Of a stretch of 64,000 nucleotides of DNA, positions 12,700 through 23,201 are shown in pieces. The stretch's first letter is position 1; each line of letters starts with the position of its first letter. Below the pieces are notes generated by a model. The model saw nothing but the letters and a program-made list of their open reading frames with translations, made no database searches and was not told the origin of the DNA. Source of the stretch: Aotearoamyces nothofagi (Eukaryota > Ascomycota > Leotiomycetes > Leotiales > Tympanidaceae). The position numbers and the translations under genes are program-made. The stretch lies in contig JADDTR010000010.1 in assembly GCA_015345905.1 (NCBI GenBank), forward strand, positions 248,001 to 312,000, in the 5' to 3' direction.

Positions 12700-13044
12700 A
12701 TGGGCTCTCATGAGAGTCAAAATAGTCCAAAGCGCGAAGGAAGTCATCGTAAAACAAGCCATGATAATGCAGCCCCATATTACGACCTACCCGATAATTA
12801 TACCAATCTCAATGAGCTCGCCGCAACTGAGCCCGTTGAGAATCCAGATGAGCTGGGGATCTATCGTCACATCAGTCTGGAAGAAACTCGCTCTCACGAT
12901 CAAGATTATATACGCCACCAGAAATCTCATACTTCTGACCCTCGTTCTGGATCACCTTATCCAAAAGTTCTTGCACAAGCAAAGTCTAGTGACCGCGGGT
13001 CGTACTGGATGCGCCTGAGAAAGTGGTTCCCGCTGTGTTGCTGA
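12700..13044 (+). CDS. 114-aa protein sharing the FEX cytosolic N-terminal segment
   Basis: A single-exon reading frame. Residues 28-70 align without gaps to residues 63-105 of the fluoride exporter at 17408-19045: NLNE, VENP and RSHDQDY (RSHERDY in FEX) fall at identical spacing, and 21 of 43 residues match. No membrane helix is present. The N-terminus MGSHES fits an N-myristoylation signal (Gly2, Ser6), and the C-terminus is basic and ends in WFPLCC, so lipid anchoring at one or both ends is conceivable. It lies between enolase and pyrophosphatase in the same direction. It could be a stand-alone regulatory or partner protein derived from FEX, or the remnant of a truncated FEX duplicate; the DNA downstream shows no exporter helices. 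Function unknown. Confidence 0.7.
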   Translation: MGSHESQNSPKREGSHRKTSHDNAAPYYDLPDNYTNLNELAATEPVENPDELGIYRHISLEETRSHDQDYIRHQKSHTSDPRSGSPYPKVLAQAKSSDRGSYWMRLRKWFPLCC

Positions 13045-13594
13045 TTGCCTGCCTCTTTTAATGCTCCATAGGATTTTACACTATGTGTAAGCAGAGGGGG
13101 CAGTTAGAGGACGACGTCTTGAGATCTGGAAGGAATGTGGAGTGGAAGTGTGGAGAAGGAGAGGTTGAGTGCAAAGTTGGGATGATGAGAGAAAGACTGC
13201 TCGAATATCATCAACACAGATACCATTGTCCTCGGCAATGATGGCAGCATTGATCGATGGTGGCGCCAAAACATCAGTCCCGTGATTTATCCTGTGATCC
13301 GTCCTCTAACGTACTTGCGTACGTACTGTACATGTGGTTTTGAGGGTAAAAGAGTAGGTATGCTACGATGTGCAATCTGTTAGATCTAATGCAGTTCTGC
13401 GATCATGCCACAGCTCGTTTTCGGAAACAACGGGTAGTCCGGATACATCCTTGGGACTGAAGAATGATGTTAATGACTTTCTGTTAGCTCTCAGCTTGGT
13501 ACTACCTTATACCTCGCCGTACCACGAGGAAAATTTTCAAGACTCACATTTATCTCCGCAACAGCCAAAGCATAGTGACTCAACACAAAGTAGT
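13045..13594. promoter_or_regulatory. intergenic before pyrophosphatase
   Basis: No gene seen; the pyrophosphatase frame is open back to 13370, but that upstream part has no similarity to the family. TCCGGA lies at 13438-13443, about 155 bp before the pyrophosphatase start. Confidence 0.4.
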
Positions 13595-14805
13595 ATGTCT
13601 CAAGAGTATGGCGTAAGAACGGTAGGACGTCCAAACACGCTTGACTACCGCGTCTTCATTGAACGGGGTGACCTACCGCTCTTTTCGCTCCATGATATCC
13701 CACTCTATGTAGACTCAACGAAGACGGTATTGAATATGATTGTTGAGATTCCGCGGTGGACGAATAATAAGTTTGAAGTGAGTCTGTCAATCAAGATACC
13801 ATTCCCTATACCTCTAATGAGGCGTAATCTGAGACTACTCGTTACAAGTTATATGATTAAGAGACATGGTAATAACACTGCTGCGATTTAGATCTCCAGA
13901 GACGAGTTTCTCAATCCCATCAAGCAGGATGACAAGGATGGAAAGGTTCGCTACGTCAGGAACACCTTTCCGTACCATGGCTATATCTGGAATTACGGTG
14001 CTTTTCCCCAGGTGGGTTTATTTCTATCTATGGAGGTCCTAGGCAGGTGACGTCTTCAGAAATACTGCTCATAGGTTACCAAAGTGTTGTAAACTAATAT
14101 AATGCTAGACATGGGAAGACCCTAAGTATATACACGCAGAGACCAAGGCGAAAGGAGACAATGACCCTTTAGATGCTTGTGAGATCGGTGAACAAGTAGC
14201 TAAAATTGGCCAAATCAAGCAGGTAAAGGTCTTAGGGATCTTAGCGCTTCTCGATGGCTCCGACACAGACTGGAAAGCTATTGTTATTGATGTCAAAGAT
14301 CCCTTGGCACCAAAGCTCAACGACATCCAAGATGTCGAGCTCCACTTGCCTGGATTGCTCGAAGGGACCAGGAAATGGTTCAGAAATCATAAAGTTCCAG
14401 ATGGAAAACCACGGAACGAATTTGCACTGTCAGGAGAGTTTAGGAACAAGGAGTAGGTCACCCATCTGTTTCGAAAAATGTTGCATAATGCCTTCTGTGC
14501 TGATGCCGTCAGGTATGCCATGAACATCATTAAGGGCGCAGCTAGTGCTTGGCAGAGTTTAATCAGAGGCGAATCGGATCCTGGCACTATCTCATTGTAG
14601 GTGTCGCCATCGCATTATAAGGAATCATTGTCCTCTCTACTTACAATAATCTCCTTGTTAATTTAGGTCCAACGTGACTGTAAAGGAGTCGCTAGCTCAA
14701 ATTAGGCCTGAGCACCTGTCTCAAATACCCGGAGAGGAGAACCTGACACCAGCCTCAATCAACCCTTTAATAGACAAATGGTTCTTCACAACAAATAATT
14801 CCTAA
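13595..14805 (+). CDS. soluble inorganic pyrophosphatase (family I)
   Basis: Five exons (13595-13777, 13892-14011, 14109-14452, 14513-14596, 14667-14805) give 289 residues; yeast Ipp1 has 287. It hydrolyses pyrophosphate to phosphate with Mg ions in the cytosol, and family I enzymes are classic fluoride targets. The start at 13595 gives the canonical [11 protein letters not shown] terminus. Conserved blocks follow: [33 protein letters not shown], the signature DNDPLDA (residues 118-124, metal-binding aspartates all kept) and [12 protein letters not shown]. The last two exons ([21 protein letters not shown], ending in NNS) are shorter on similarity but in frame. It lies in tandem behind enolase and the 114-aa protein. 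Whether a separate housekeeping copy exists elsewhere cannot be seen here; the cluster position suggests an extra, fluoride-related copy. Confidence 0.93.
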
Positions 14806-15544
14806 AGGTAGAACAGAAGAGCCTGATATAGTAGTATTTCATGTATTACTATTCGTGACTACAAGAAAAAGCTTTCCCAACGAAGGGTTTACTCGCAAGT
14901 GATCAATAGTCCTCACCTACATATAGATCGGCAAAATATTACAGGCATGTGCAGGATTGTTTCTGGTACACCACTGTAGATATCTATCAACGTGAAATTA
15001 AACAGATGTGTCTTTTAGCCGATTAAAGGTGAAGTTAAGTAATTTATAGTCATGTTCTGCTACAGGGCCTCTTTTCAGTAGCATTACTGATCCTGACGGC
15101 TAGAATAGGCTCTAGTAAATTAACAGGACTCACCGTAGTGTTCAGGATGAAAAACCTCATTGTCGGCTCTAGCGGAGAGTATTCCTGAATAGCCGATCGG
15201 ATCAAATGTGGTAGCCATTTGACTATCCGGAGACTATTAAATAATAAGGTTGGCTAGATGAAAGGACTTTTTACCCGCAAAGGTCTCTATCGCCTGGAAT
15301 TCTGGCCGTCACCGTTCTCCTTACACTCCGTCCGGTTGGGCCCCTGATAACATGACTATTACTACCCACGGTATTATTGCACCCTTAATTCATTGCAGCA
15401 CTTATAATCACAGTATTAAATACTTCAGACAGAGTAACTTACAGTAGTATTTATAGCCCTTCTAGCCCTTATCGCCCCTCTTACTGTCCTCACGGATGAA
15501 ACAACGATATATTACAGAAAATAGCTCAAACCTAGTCACCATCA
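14806..15544. promoter_or_regulatory. intergenic before the arrestin gene
   Basis: No gene seen in 740 bp. TCCGGA occurs at 15226-15231, about 315 bp upstream of the arrestin start. The last 150 bases carry C/T-rich runs (AGCCCTTCTAGCCCTTATCG). Other content unclear. Confidence 0.4.
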
Positions 15545-16878
15545 ATGGAGATACAAATAGTCCTCGAAGACATGGCTGCCAATAAAGGAATACCACAGCA
15601 ACAGGTGCGGCGCGCTGGCGATATAGTTCGCGGTCACTTGAAAGTTGTTACCTGCAATGATTTTCGTTTTGAAATCAAAGTCCTGTTCGAAGGTTACTAT
15701 ACTAACCACCTTCCTATAATTGCATTTCAGTCCTAATGGAGCAACCAGGTCTCTTGACCACGTGGCTATGCGGACAGAATTCCAGAGGCCCTTCCAATGG
15801 CCCATCGATTAAAGAGCTGCAGGTAAACGAACCAGATGTCTTATATAGAAGCCAAGCGCTCATGGCATAGAAGTTTCTAAGACAGGAACAAGTTATTCAC
15901 GCGGATCGCTCACTCGGGGCCAGCGCGTTTTGGGTGCACATATACCAACTGCCTTTCCAGTTTACCATCCCGCACGAGCTGATCTCTGCTCGCTCTGTTG
16001 TGCATCCTGATTTTCTGAAGCTTTGCCCATCTACTAACATCTGCAAAGCATTTGGAGGCAACACAACTAACACTGCTGACCGCCAGCCAATCATCAGCTA
16101 CACCATCAAAATTGCGAAAGTCTTTACTGAGGTTCCCATCTCGACTAATATTCGCTCGAAGACTCACGAGATCTTCGTTATGCCCTTTAGCTATGCTGCA
16201 CCGCCTATAGAAGTTAGCCATTTCCCGTACGAATACAGGTGTAGCATCTCAAAAAGATTGCTGCAGCACGTGTTTGGCCGAGCACTAGGTCATCTTACCG
16301 TCTCCTCAACTGAAACTGCCCCTATCAACCTGCTGACTTCGGCACCACGGGCATCAACAGTTGCGTCTATCAATCTGCGCTTTGACCCTACGGGTTCGGC
16401 CGAGACTAGCATATGCTCACGGCTAGATGATTGTTTAGGCGTTGTGAGGTCGTGTCTCCGCATCCGGACATTCTCTACAACACGCAGGCTAGAGGATGTT
16501 CCCACCTTGGCAAGGAGCAGGGCGAATCCGCTTCTTCAAATGGTTGAGCGAAGGAGCAAATGGGAAACTCGTGAATGCGGGGTAATTACATGGATGAAAG
16601 AGTGCGTGGTCAGGAATGATAAGGAGAATGAGCGGGAGATGTGGAGCGCGACGTTACAGGTTCCGGTAAGTGTCTCGAAGGCGTTACTACCAACATTTTT
16701 GAATCTCTTGTCCGCGAGACAATATGCTCTTATATTGCGGGTAAGCATTGAAGGATTATGGCATACCTCACTAGAGGTGGTGGTGCCACTGCAGCTCATC
16801 TACTGTCCATCTCCGGATATTTCCCCGGGCATGGAAGATAACTTCTTGGATGGTGACTTCGATTATAGCCAATGGTAG
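15545..16878 (+). CDS. alpha-arrestin-like protein
   Basis: Three exons (15545-15692, 15731-15822, 15886-16878) give 410 residues. The arrestin N domain starts with IQIVLED and RRAGDIVRGHLKVV and continues to the HIYQLPFQFTIPHEL strand pair; the C domain includes LQVPVSVSKALLPTF and ARQYALILRVSIEG, typical of fungal arrestin-like proteins. Alpha-arrestins recruit HECT ubiquitin ligases to plasma-membrane transporters and steer their endocytosis. No PPxY ligase-binding motif was noticed, so it may be a divergent or ligase-independent member. The first intron is only 38 nt but has a CTAAC branch point. It lies between pyrophosphatase and FEX; control of exporter turnover is a guess from position. 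The exact borders of the first two exons are less certain than the rest. Confidence 0.75.
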
Positions 16879-17407
16879 AGTACCGTTCCTTTGTTGAAGT
16901 TAGATACTTACTGCTAACACACAGAACAGCATTTTGTCAGAGCAATGTCTTTTACCGTCTTATGAAGGGGCTTGAATTATACTTCTTTCCGAGTTTAGGA
17001 CGTGGAGGCAGCATGGACCACAATGATTACAGCAGTCATTGAGAGATATTGGCTTTTGAAATCATATTTATACAAATAATCTCATCTAGAAGAGTGGTTA
17101 AGCAGGTCCGCCAAAGGTCATGTACCGATCTGAAACACTGTATCATAGCAGCAATTAGGAAGCTTTAAAAAATCAAATTCCAGACACAGCTATCATGCGG
17201 TGAATGTAATTGAGAGAGAATAGTGATATTTAAGACTTTTATAAAATGGATTGAAATATGCGACAAGTCGAAAATAGTGTCTAATCAAAAACCAGTAACT
17301 GCCATAAAAGGTATTTAAACATTGGACATAGCTAGCATCATTTAATGCAATAATGAAACTCTAAGGTGAAGTGTTGCTCTTGACAGCAAATTCTGTTGCT
17401 CCTACGA
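16879..17407. other. convergent intergenic, arrestin / FEX
   Basis: AT-rich spacer between two converging genes; holds the 3' ends only. No gene or repeat recognised. Confidence 0.5.
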
Positions 17408-19045
17408 TTACAAGGAGCATACTGGATCTGAGAATCCTTTTGTCCATCTCAAGCTTCCCATGATAACCACTAAAGACGCTAATCCAGTGCCAACGCTAAC
17501 AGCACCATAGAGATATGCGTGCTTCCTTCTCACACCCGTCAGTTCAAGAACCCACGTGCTGATGGTCGTCAGACAGCCGCAAAACCCATCCTGCACACCT
17601 TGCAAGACCTGGCATCCGACTACACCTCCTCCGATTGCAGCAGCCGCAGAACCGAGCGGGGCATGCTGCAGGTCCCAAGCCATTCCCAAGACAATAGTCC
17701 CAAAGATGTTGACTGTGAACGTACCCACAGGGAAGGATGCAATTATGCCGTTCAAGTGAATCGAGGCATAAAAGCGAGCGATGCAGCCCACCGGAGAAAA
17801 TACCAGTGAGAAAATTGCCCGGCCCCGCCATGTCTCCCCAGCCCAGCCTAGACTGCTATCCGCGGCGGGTCCGGACGGTCGATCAGGTGGCCAGATGGCC
17901 ATAACCACTGCCCCAAGCCACACACTCCATCCTAGGATAATCGTCCCGCGGTCAAATATCTTGCGGGTAAGGTAAATTGAAATGGCCGGAGTGATAGGCT
18001 CAGCAGCAATGGCTAGGAAAGCGCCAAGTTTCAACGCTGAGAGGCAGAGACAGAGGGTTAGAATAATGACGGCCAACAGGGCCATGAAACTGAAGCCACC
18101 ATTACGAGGAATAATGTAAGTTGACGACTTGCTTGTCGAGATGATTGTAGGAGTATCATTAGAAAGGGCAAGAAAGACATCGCGAATAAAGGTTGAGAAC
18201 GAAGTAAATGAACCGCAGAAACCAGTTGTGAGCCCAATATATAGAGGAATCGTCTTTTTGATAGCCATATGAGCCTTTTTAGCGGCAGCCTCATTAGCTT
18301 CCAATGCCATATGATTGATGGCAGCTCGTGTAGAATTTGCTTCTTCTAAGTTTCCTGCATCATCATGTATATCTTCATCGGACATGTCGCTATTCTGACT
18401 CGTATCGTTGTGCTTGAATAGTTTCCTATCTTCACTTAGAAAGCCCATGACCAAACTTCCACCGAAATTGGCCCAAAGAGCACTTGTCGCCACCGGATTC
18501 CCTGGATATGTTGTCAGAGCTTCGATTCCTATCCGGGCAAGTGTACCTAGAATGGAGAAGAACACCAAGTATGACAAAGTGTATAACTCTGTGGTGGACC
18601 TGGATACCCGTCTGCTGTCTGGGACCTCTTTATCTGGTGGAGAGCTCTCTTCGCTTCCAGTGCCGGCTGGCTGACCATTGCATCCGTCGAGATTTCCGAG
18701 GGACACTCGTGAGCGTCCTCTATTCTGTTCATAGTCCCGTTCGTGGGAGCGAACATCCTCCAGAAACTCATGTGTATATAGGTGCTCCTCATAAGGGTTT
18801 TCGACAAGAGAAGGTACGCCAACTTCGTTTAGATTGGCGAACTCATCCGGGACCATATAATGGGCATTGTCTCCTATTTGTTGGTTGTCGTTGGTGATCA
18901 CAGGAGTAGCATCATTAAATAATGATTCCAGGCCTGTACAAGTCTGTTCTTCTATATTCGCTATTGGTGCCTCTGTCGCTAATTCGCTGGGGTTTATCTT
19001 TTCTTCAGATGTAGCTAGCGACCGGCTCCTTTCACCCTGAGGCAT
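17408..19045 (-). CDS. FEX1: fluoride export protein FEX (fused CrcB/Fluc domains)
   Basis: Intronless, 545 residues. FEX is the eukaryotic plasma-membrane fluoride channel/exporter, built of two fused Fluc halves in place of the bacterial dimer. Half 1 (about 155-350): GTLAR at 167-171, the pore Asn in WANFGGS (193), and GFCGSFTSFSTF (275-286). Half 2 (about 405-540): GCIAR (420-424), TVNIFGT (Asn446) and GFCGCLTTISTW (487-498). Both pore asparagines and both phenylalanine/TxS tracks are thus present, with a linking helix between. A cytosolic N-terminal extension of about 150 residues precedes the channel; residues 63-105 are shared with the 114-aa protein at 12700. The first half has an acidic loop of about 50 residues after its second helix. 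TCCGGA lies 136 bp upstream of the start. Confidence 0.95.
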   Translation of the reverse strand: MPQGERSRSLATSEEKINPSELATEAPIANIEEQTCTGLESLFNDATPVITNDNQQIGDNAHYMVPDEFANLNEVGVPSLVENPYEEHLYTHEFLEDVRSHERDYEQNRGRSRVSLGNLDGCNGQPAGTGSEESSPPDKEVPDSRRVSRSTTELYTLSYLVFFSILGTLARIGIEALTTYPGNPVATSALWANFGGSLVMGFLSEDRKLFKHNDTSQNSDMSDEDIHDDAGNLEEANSTRAAINHMALEANEAAAKKAHMAIKKTIPLYIGLTTGFCGSFTSFSTFIRDVFLALSNDTPTIISTSKSSTYIIPRNGGFSFMALLAVIILTLCLCLSALKLGAFLAIAAEPITPAISIYLTRKIFDRGTIILGWSVWLGAVVMAIWPPDRPSGPAADSSLGWAGETWRGRAIFSLVFSPVGCIARFYASIHLNGIIASFPVGTFTVNIFGTIVLGMAWDLQHAPLGSAAAAIGGGVVGCQVLQGVQDGFCGCLTTISTWVLELTGVRRKHAYLYGAVSVGTGLASLVVIMGSLRWTKGFSDPVCSL

Positions 19046-19501
19046 TGCGCATTAAAGCTATGGTGGTAGTATTTAAAATCTATAAGAAGATTGAAGAATG
19101 CAGATTGCTTGATCGAAAGGCATAAGGATGAGGAGGCCTGGAGCTGTTAGAAATAACGTGTTTATCCATTGAAGTAATTCTCCGGATCTGACGGTTGTTA
19201 TAGACGCCTTTTTAACATCTCGGCTGTACACGATTCTCGACCCTGAAATATTTTTATAAGCTTCTCGGGATAACTGTTCTTCTCCTTGGCACTATTATTT
19301 CTATTATGACCTTTCCTACAACTTCTAGTTTAGTCCAGTATGGTTTTAATCTTTACTAAGGTATGTAAATCCATCAACTCACTTGGCGGAGCAGTGTTTC
19401 TACTTTGGAAAAGCTTTCGAAGGAAGTCTATTGTCAAATAAGTTCTCGAGGGAAATTTGAGAAGGTTATTCTATTCCTATAACTAGAGCTGGATATACGG
19501 G

Positions 19502-19840
19502 ATGCCTTGCGTTGCTGAAAGTGCTACTATTGCCCTAGTTGTTAAGTACCACTTATTACTTGCCATTAACCGGCCTGATTACCAGCTTGCAAGGTGTCGA
19601 CTTTGTTTTCAAACTCTTATAGAACGGATTAGAAAATATATCCCCCTTTCCTCGATTATCACCAGAATACAGTTAGGACGGCTTGCACAGGAATGGACAA
19701 GCAGCAATCTTACCGCCGGACAGCATATAATGCTGTCCTTTTACTCCCATGTCCTTGGCGAGCATTTGTGCCGACTATCAGGTCGAGCAAGCAGAAAATC
19801 TCGGCCATTTAGAGAGATAATAGACTTTATACAAAATTAG
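19502..19840 (+). other. orphan 112-codon reading frame, unlikely gene
   Basis: An open frame of 112 codons (starts MPCVAESATIAL) inside the FEX/RPS20 promoter region. No family is recognised and no flanking splice signals extend it. Possibly a degraded gene remnant or chance; kept only because it is the longest frame in this 1.1-kb gap. Confidence 0.15.
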
Positions 19841-19958
19841 AGGCTGTATATAATATACTATTCAAAATTCATAATTAATTTTATTCTCTTTCTAAACATT
19901 AAAGTAGACAAATCAAATAAATCAAATTTAGCAATTGATTGGGTCGAATGATTATTGT

Positions 19959-19979
19959 CACGTGAATACTAACCACGTG
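19959..19979. promoter_or_regulatory. paired CACGTG boxes upstream of RPS20
   Basis: Two CACGTG palindromes at 19959-19964 and 19974-19979, 15 bp apart start to start, lie about 180 bp before the RPS20 ATG. CACGTG is the site of Cbf1-type bHLH factors, which are known to act at ribosomal protein promoters in some ascomycetes. Confidence 0.5.
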
Positions 19980-20156
19980 AGGAGCAGTAAAGCGACCTAG
20001 GCACCTAAGCGAGTGCATTGCTTACGTAATAATCGACATTCGCACAAACATAACGATCGAAAATTCCAAACCCCAGCACGAAAGAGCAGCACGAACTTTT
20101 AACCGTCTTCACGTTACCGCAGCATCCCTCATTGCCGAGTCTTGACGGTTATTAAA

Positions 20157-20702
20157 ATGTCTTATCAAAAGAACGAGAAGGAGATTGGCGAGCAGCCAGT
20201 TCGTACACCTTTTGGCAAACTTCATCCTAGACACTAACTTGCTGCAGAAAGTCCACCGCATCCGAATCACCCTCACCGGCCGTAATGTTCAATCCCTCGA
20301 GAAGGTCTGCCGCGAGCTCAAGGAGCGTGCGCAATCCAAGGGTCTTACCATGAAGGGGCCAGTTCGCCTTCCTGTATGCAATCCCAACCGTCCATTATCT
20401 GTCGCCTCTAACTCTTCCAGACGCAAAACCTCAAAATTACCACGCGCAAGACGCCTTGTGGTGAGGGTAGCAAGACCTGGGACACTTTTGAGCTCCGAAT
20501 TCACAAGCGATTGATTGAGTATGGGTCCCTGCTCTTTGTTGCTTCATTTAGGTGCTAACATGATCCTAGCCTCCACGCCCCTACCGAGGTGGTCAAATCC
20601 GTCATTGTCAATAGTAAGTAGTCGCATGCTACCTATGTGTATCATTTCTAACAGTTAATAGTCGAGGCCGGTGTTGAGGTCGAGGTCACCATTGCGGCTT
20701 AA
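20157..20702 (+). CDS. RPS20: 40S ribosomal protein S20 (uS10)
   Basis: Five exons (20157-20198, 20248-20373, 20421-20518, 20570-20613, 20662-20702) give 116 residues. uS10 is a head protein of the small ribosomal subunit in the cytosol. Clear family sequence throughout: [38 protein letters not shown]-type [43 protein letters not shown] and the C-terminus VEVEVTIAA. The first intron has an uncommon GTTCGT donor but a perfect CACTAAC branch point. Many introns in a short gene are usual for fungal ribosomal protein genes. It marks the right edge of the fluoride-related block. Confidence 0.96.
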
Positions 20703-21542
20703 TTGCCTTACCGTGGTGCCAGCTCAGTATTTACGATACCGGGCGCGCAGACTCTGGATGGAGGTGACGGCACATATCGGCCATTGCTTTCTTTGTCAAA
20801 GAGGTTATACGAGTGGGACTAGACCATTAAAACTAGGAACATATCAATCTGTCCTTCTAGACAGGAACCATCTGTCCTAACTGCCAGATGGCACTCCAGA
20901 TTGCAATACCAACGATTCTTGCCCTTTCTGCTCAAAGATTGATGGAATGATCGGACCCGTGAAGTGCCTAACGGTCACAAGTGATTCAATTCGACCCAAA
21001 AATTACTAACCTTGATTCATTGTTATCAGAAATGTCGGTACTCTTAGCGACGCAGTCCTATAGTATGATAGTGGTGATTAACACCTATACTTCTGCACTC
21101 ACGTAAAATCTGACAAGCAAAGAACTGCAGTACTTCCAAAATCTATAAGCCCAACCTTTGTAAACTCTACTAATGGATTATTTCAGTCTCAAACAGTTCT
21201 CAAGGAGTTGAGTATTTCCCATGTTACCTTAGCCCTCAAACCGGCGCGTGTTGTGTTGGGCCTGTTGACTCGAGGGCTAATCGTCCGCTGGAAGGAGGCA
21301 AGTTTTATAAGACAGATGCTGTAATAGTCTTTGAGCCTTGGCCAAGTGGTGATTGCGAGCAATTTCATGATCTTGATTAGTCAGCAACTACCAATCATTG
21401 CTGGGGTAAATTGATATATTTAACGTTAGCAGTTGTCAGTAAGAGCCTTTAATTTACTTATAGACAGGGTATAACTGTTTATACATATGGATGAGAATGA
21501 CTAAGCAGCGTGCTCCGGATGTCCATGCAAATGCGGGGTTTC
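20703..21542. other. convergent intergenic stretch, 840 bp
   Basis: Between the 3' ends of RPS20 and the methyltransferase gene. No gene, repeat or RNA recognised. A TCCGGA occurs at 21514-21519. Confidence 0.5.
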
Positions 21543-22796
21543 TCAACTAGACTGAACGCCGCTCCGAGCCCAAACACCCCACCAGCAGTTAACATTCGCT
21601 CTCTCACCGTTCACCTCCCAATCATCAAACCCTGTCTCCGATCCTTGATCCAAGAGTTCGAAGCCTTTCTGTATCAGCAATTCGCGAGCCTCATCGCCCA
21701 TTCTCTTCGTAGCAGAGTCTCGGAGCGGAAATTCAATAATGACTCGGGACTTGCTGTCTCGGCTCAGGAACTGATCAATGACTCTGACAAGCATTTCGGC
21801 ATGTGCTGGAGAGTAAAGTGGATCTGCAGCCAAGATAACCTGCAGTTATAATGTCAGCGAAAGAAGGCTGACCGGGTCAAGTAGTGCGAAATATACATCG
21901 AAATTGCAGGGGAACAACTTAGGAGGATCCGCCCAATCAAGGTCTGCCACGTTAACACGGCCACCGTGCTCTTCAATCTTCGTCTCATTGAGAGACGCAT
22001 TGACCTTCAGGTTCGATGTGATCTCAGGAAGATCAGTGAGCGTGACTTCGCATTTCCAGACCGCAGCAGTTGCCAGACCCACGAGGCCGGTTCCAGCTCC
22101 CAGCTCCAATACGCGCAGATTCTGGTCAGCGTTGTCCAGGGCGATGTGATTCGCCCCAATTGACTCTATGCGCTTGGCAAGGAGGTATGCCGATCCCCAA
22201 GTTTTGAACCCAAGGTTATCTTCGGTTAGCGGAGGCTCATGTATGTTTAATGAGATCTCGGAACATGTTACGGTTGCTGGGATTGTCCAAGTACGAGTCA
22301 TTGCGGACATGCCTGATTGGTAAATCTGTCAGCACATTATCCAAGCCATGTGAAAGCCATGTGAAGTACAACGCAAATAATTGGAATATAGAAGCAAGAC
22401 TATTGACTAAACTTTCTGCTAGGACTTACCAGATCTTCCAGCCCTTTCACTAAGCCGACTACATGCTTCCACCCACAGAGCTTCACGTTGCTCATCGGTG
22501 ACCCATGTAAGCTTACTTGAAACAATCTTAGTAAGATATGAAGCCACAGCGGCTCGATCTTCAATCTTGACCTTCTTAGCCTTACCAGAACCCCACGATG
22601 GGGGTTCAAGTTTCAGGGTTGTAAGAGCCTTCAGAAGCTCTTCGAACAAGGGTCTTGTGTAGAGCTGAGGCAAATCCATTACTACCAAGAATATTAGAAA
22701 ACTGTTATAAAACGAATAAACTTAACACTACGATATATTACCATTGATTCCCTGTTCTGGCTCTATCTCCTTGGAGTCCTTAGTTTCGGACACCAT
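21543..22796 (-). CDS. family 16 protein-lysine methyltransferase, Efm2/Rrg1-like
   Basis: Four exons (22796-22742, 22681-22430, 22312-21897, 21839-21543) give 339 residues. A class I SAM-dependent methyltransferase of the METTL21/EFM group: SAM-binding motif I VLELGAGTGLVGLA, motif II around TLTDLPE, NVADLDW, and the catalytic-strand segment VILAADPLYSP. The separate N-terminal region (LPQLYTRPLFEELLKAL to EACSRLSERAG) is typical of the fungal Rrg1/Efm2 branch, whose yeast member methylates translation elongation factor 2. Probably cytosolic. All three introns have canonical ends; the first exon (MVSETKDSKEIEPEQ) is weakly conserved but in frame. Assignment to Efm2 rather than a sister enzyme is tentative. 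Confidence 0.85.
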
Positions 22797-23201
22797 TTTT
22801 GCTGGTCAATGTGGCTATAAGAAGATGGTCATAACGAAAAAAACATTGAAATTGCGAGAGTTAGTGTGGCCCTTTCTAAAGTAAATGGGTTATTTCACTG
22901 TTACAGTTTTACATAATCATCTTCAAAACTTGATTAAGCATATATACCTATCGTCAATCGAATTATCAAAAGATTGTCACGATTCTCTAAAAAGACGCTA
23001 GAGATTTTAATATCCACCCGGTAATACGTTTACCCGACACTCCAATCTGGCGTTTATCGGATAAATATCGGTCCGATGAGATATCCGCTTCGCGGACAGA
23101 TAGCAGCGTCCATTGAGATGCATCTTGCACCGCTCTCTTGATGGGATAAATAACCAAATCACCTGGATTTTCTGGCTGGCGACAGGCCAAGTCACGTTGA
23201 A
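22797..23201. promoter_or_regulatory. divergent promoter, methyltransferase / NPR2
   Basis: About 400 bp shared by two divergent genes. No specific element recognised. Confidence 0.5.

Larger units (their letters stand above)
19046..20156. promoter_or_regulatory. divergent promoter region, FEX / RPS20
   Basis: FEX and RPS20 are transcribed away from each other. Features: TCCGGA at 19181-19186 near FEX; a small reading frame 19502-19840; an AT-rich part about 19840-19940; two CACGTG boxes near RPS20. Confidence 0.5.

Noticed and set aside
13370-13594. 75-codon N-terminal extension of the pyrophosphatase
   Set aside because: The frame is open, but the canonical start [11 protein letters not shown] begins at 13595 and the upstream part is not like any targeting peptide or family member.
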